DNA from: Erpobdella octoculata
Taxonomy: Eukaryota; Annelida; Clitellata; Hirudinida; Erpobdellidae
NCBI GenBank assembly: GCA_963978895.1
Contig: OZ022239.1
Coordinates: forward strand, 37,157,830-37,221,829
Direction: 5' to 3'
DNA: 64,000 nucleotides
Position numbers and translations under genes: made by a program. The notes beneath the pieces were generated by a model. It had not been told where the DNA came from. It was given only the letters and a program-made list of their open reading frames with translations, and did not search any database. This document shows, piece by piece, positions 63,381-64,000 of the stretch. The first letter of the stretch is position 1. Each line of letters starts with the position of its first letter.

Positions 63381-64000
63381 TTAACCCTCTACCGCATAAC
63401 GATGCCGATTGGCATCATTACTTCCATGCTTTCTTAGAAATTTGTACTGTGCCAAACAGTATCACTGTTTGTATTTCTGAGTAGCAAATACAATGAAACA
63501 CTGGAATTTCACAACTTTTCATATATTTAAATGGATGTTCTATTTTTTAATAGTCTGTAAAGTTCGTGCAAAAATTAAAAAAAATAGAGTTTTTTAAGTA
63601 TTTCCATTAGTGCATGTGTTTATATCTAAATAAAAATTTAATTATTGTCAAACAGATGTTTTATGTGTTTTTGTGATCAAATTTATTTCGTAGTGCTAGA
63701 ATAAACGGCGATTATGCAATTGATGTTCAAATATGTGATGCCAAACGGCATCGTCATGCACTTTGTAGAGAGTCGCACACCTGAGACGCGCAGGCTAATT
63801 AGGCCAATGTTTTTCTAGCCAATAAATCGGCTACGTAACAAAAAGAGTTTACAAGATAATGCAAATCTCTGAATTTACTGAGTAATTTTTATAAATAGCT
63901 ACAACACTCAACTTGGAAAAAAACATTGCTTTGATGAAGCCTATAAATACTCCTATTTTCAAGTCATATTCCTTGTTGTTCTTGAACGTTCACTCAAAGT
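63381..64000 (+). mobile_element. Probable piggyBac-type end, running off the window
   Basis: TTAA at 63381-63384 followed by CCCTCTACCGCATAACG, a piggyBac-like start, then gatgccgattggcatc (palindromic) and atgccaaacggcatcgtcatgc. It interrupts a LINE ORF exactly at TTAA. The right end and transposase are not in the window. Confidence 0.6.

Overview
This is AT-rich animal (metazoan) DNA: two spliced host genes are arranged head to head, and most of the rest is transposable elements (TEs) and simple repeats. The mix (Helitrons, hAT, MULE, P, Harbinger, piggyBac and LTR elements, several LINE families, tRNA-derived SINEs, long (AT)n, (ATCT)n and (ATTT)n tracts) suggests an invertebrate, plausibly aquatic. 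I cannot name the species. No bacterial operons, CRISPR arrays, rRNA genes or credible functional tRNA genes were seen.

Host gene 1, minus strand, 50219 down to 71 and off the left edge: a novel-type protein kinase C closest to PKC epsilon/eta. Ten exons (1305 nt, 435 codons, every junction in phase) encode the C2 domain, pseudosubstrate, C1A, C1B, hinge and the start of the kinase glycine loop. The rest of the kinase lies outside the window. Host gene 2, plus strand, 51320-56188: a five-exon, 185-residue protein with one RRM of the Lark/RBM4 kind. The 1.1 kb between the two start codons (50220-51319) is probably a shared bidirectional promoter.

The intron between PKC exons 8 and 9 (649-43766, about 43 kb) is a TE graveyard with readable nesting. 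Roughly: 1-2.3 kb LINE and hAT scraps; 3-5.1 kb P element; 6.3-16 kb MULE, hAT/DUF4371, LINE ORF1 and Helitron-helicase fragments, partly duplicated; 16.3-20.6 kb two Harbinger-type copies, one broken by a SINE and an RTE-like LINE; 21-24.2 kb an inverted-repeat element, a deleted LTR element and a LINE holding a SINE; 24.55-41.3 kb an hAT element whose intron holds a 14.2 kb MULE-type element (25372-39530). That MULE holds another hAT (28700-33361, 8-bp target duplication), which holds a Helitron (28991-31261), which holds a small TIR element (29249-30532). From 41.3 to 43.2 kb are hAT scraps and an LTR end.

From 43.8 to 50.2 kb the PKC exons have shorter introns with a small hAT MITE, SINE pieces and minisatellites. 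The RRM gene carries a SINE and a piggyBac-type element in its introns. From 57 kb to the end are LINE remnants, a 25-bp minisatellite, a frameshifted DUF4806-like gene fragment, very long microsatellites, and a LINE cut at a TTAA site by a probable piggyBac end. No single new autonomous system stands out. The most unusual items are the five-level nest, the Helitron family whose non-autonomous copies still carry a Rep-like start, a 468-bp templated duplication with a 20-bp target repeat, and the triplicated splice donor at the left edge.
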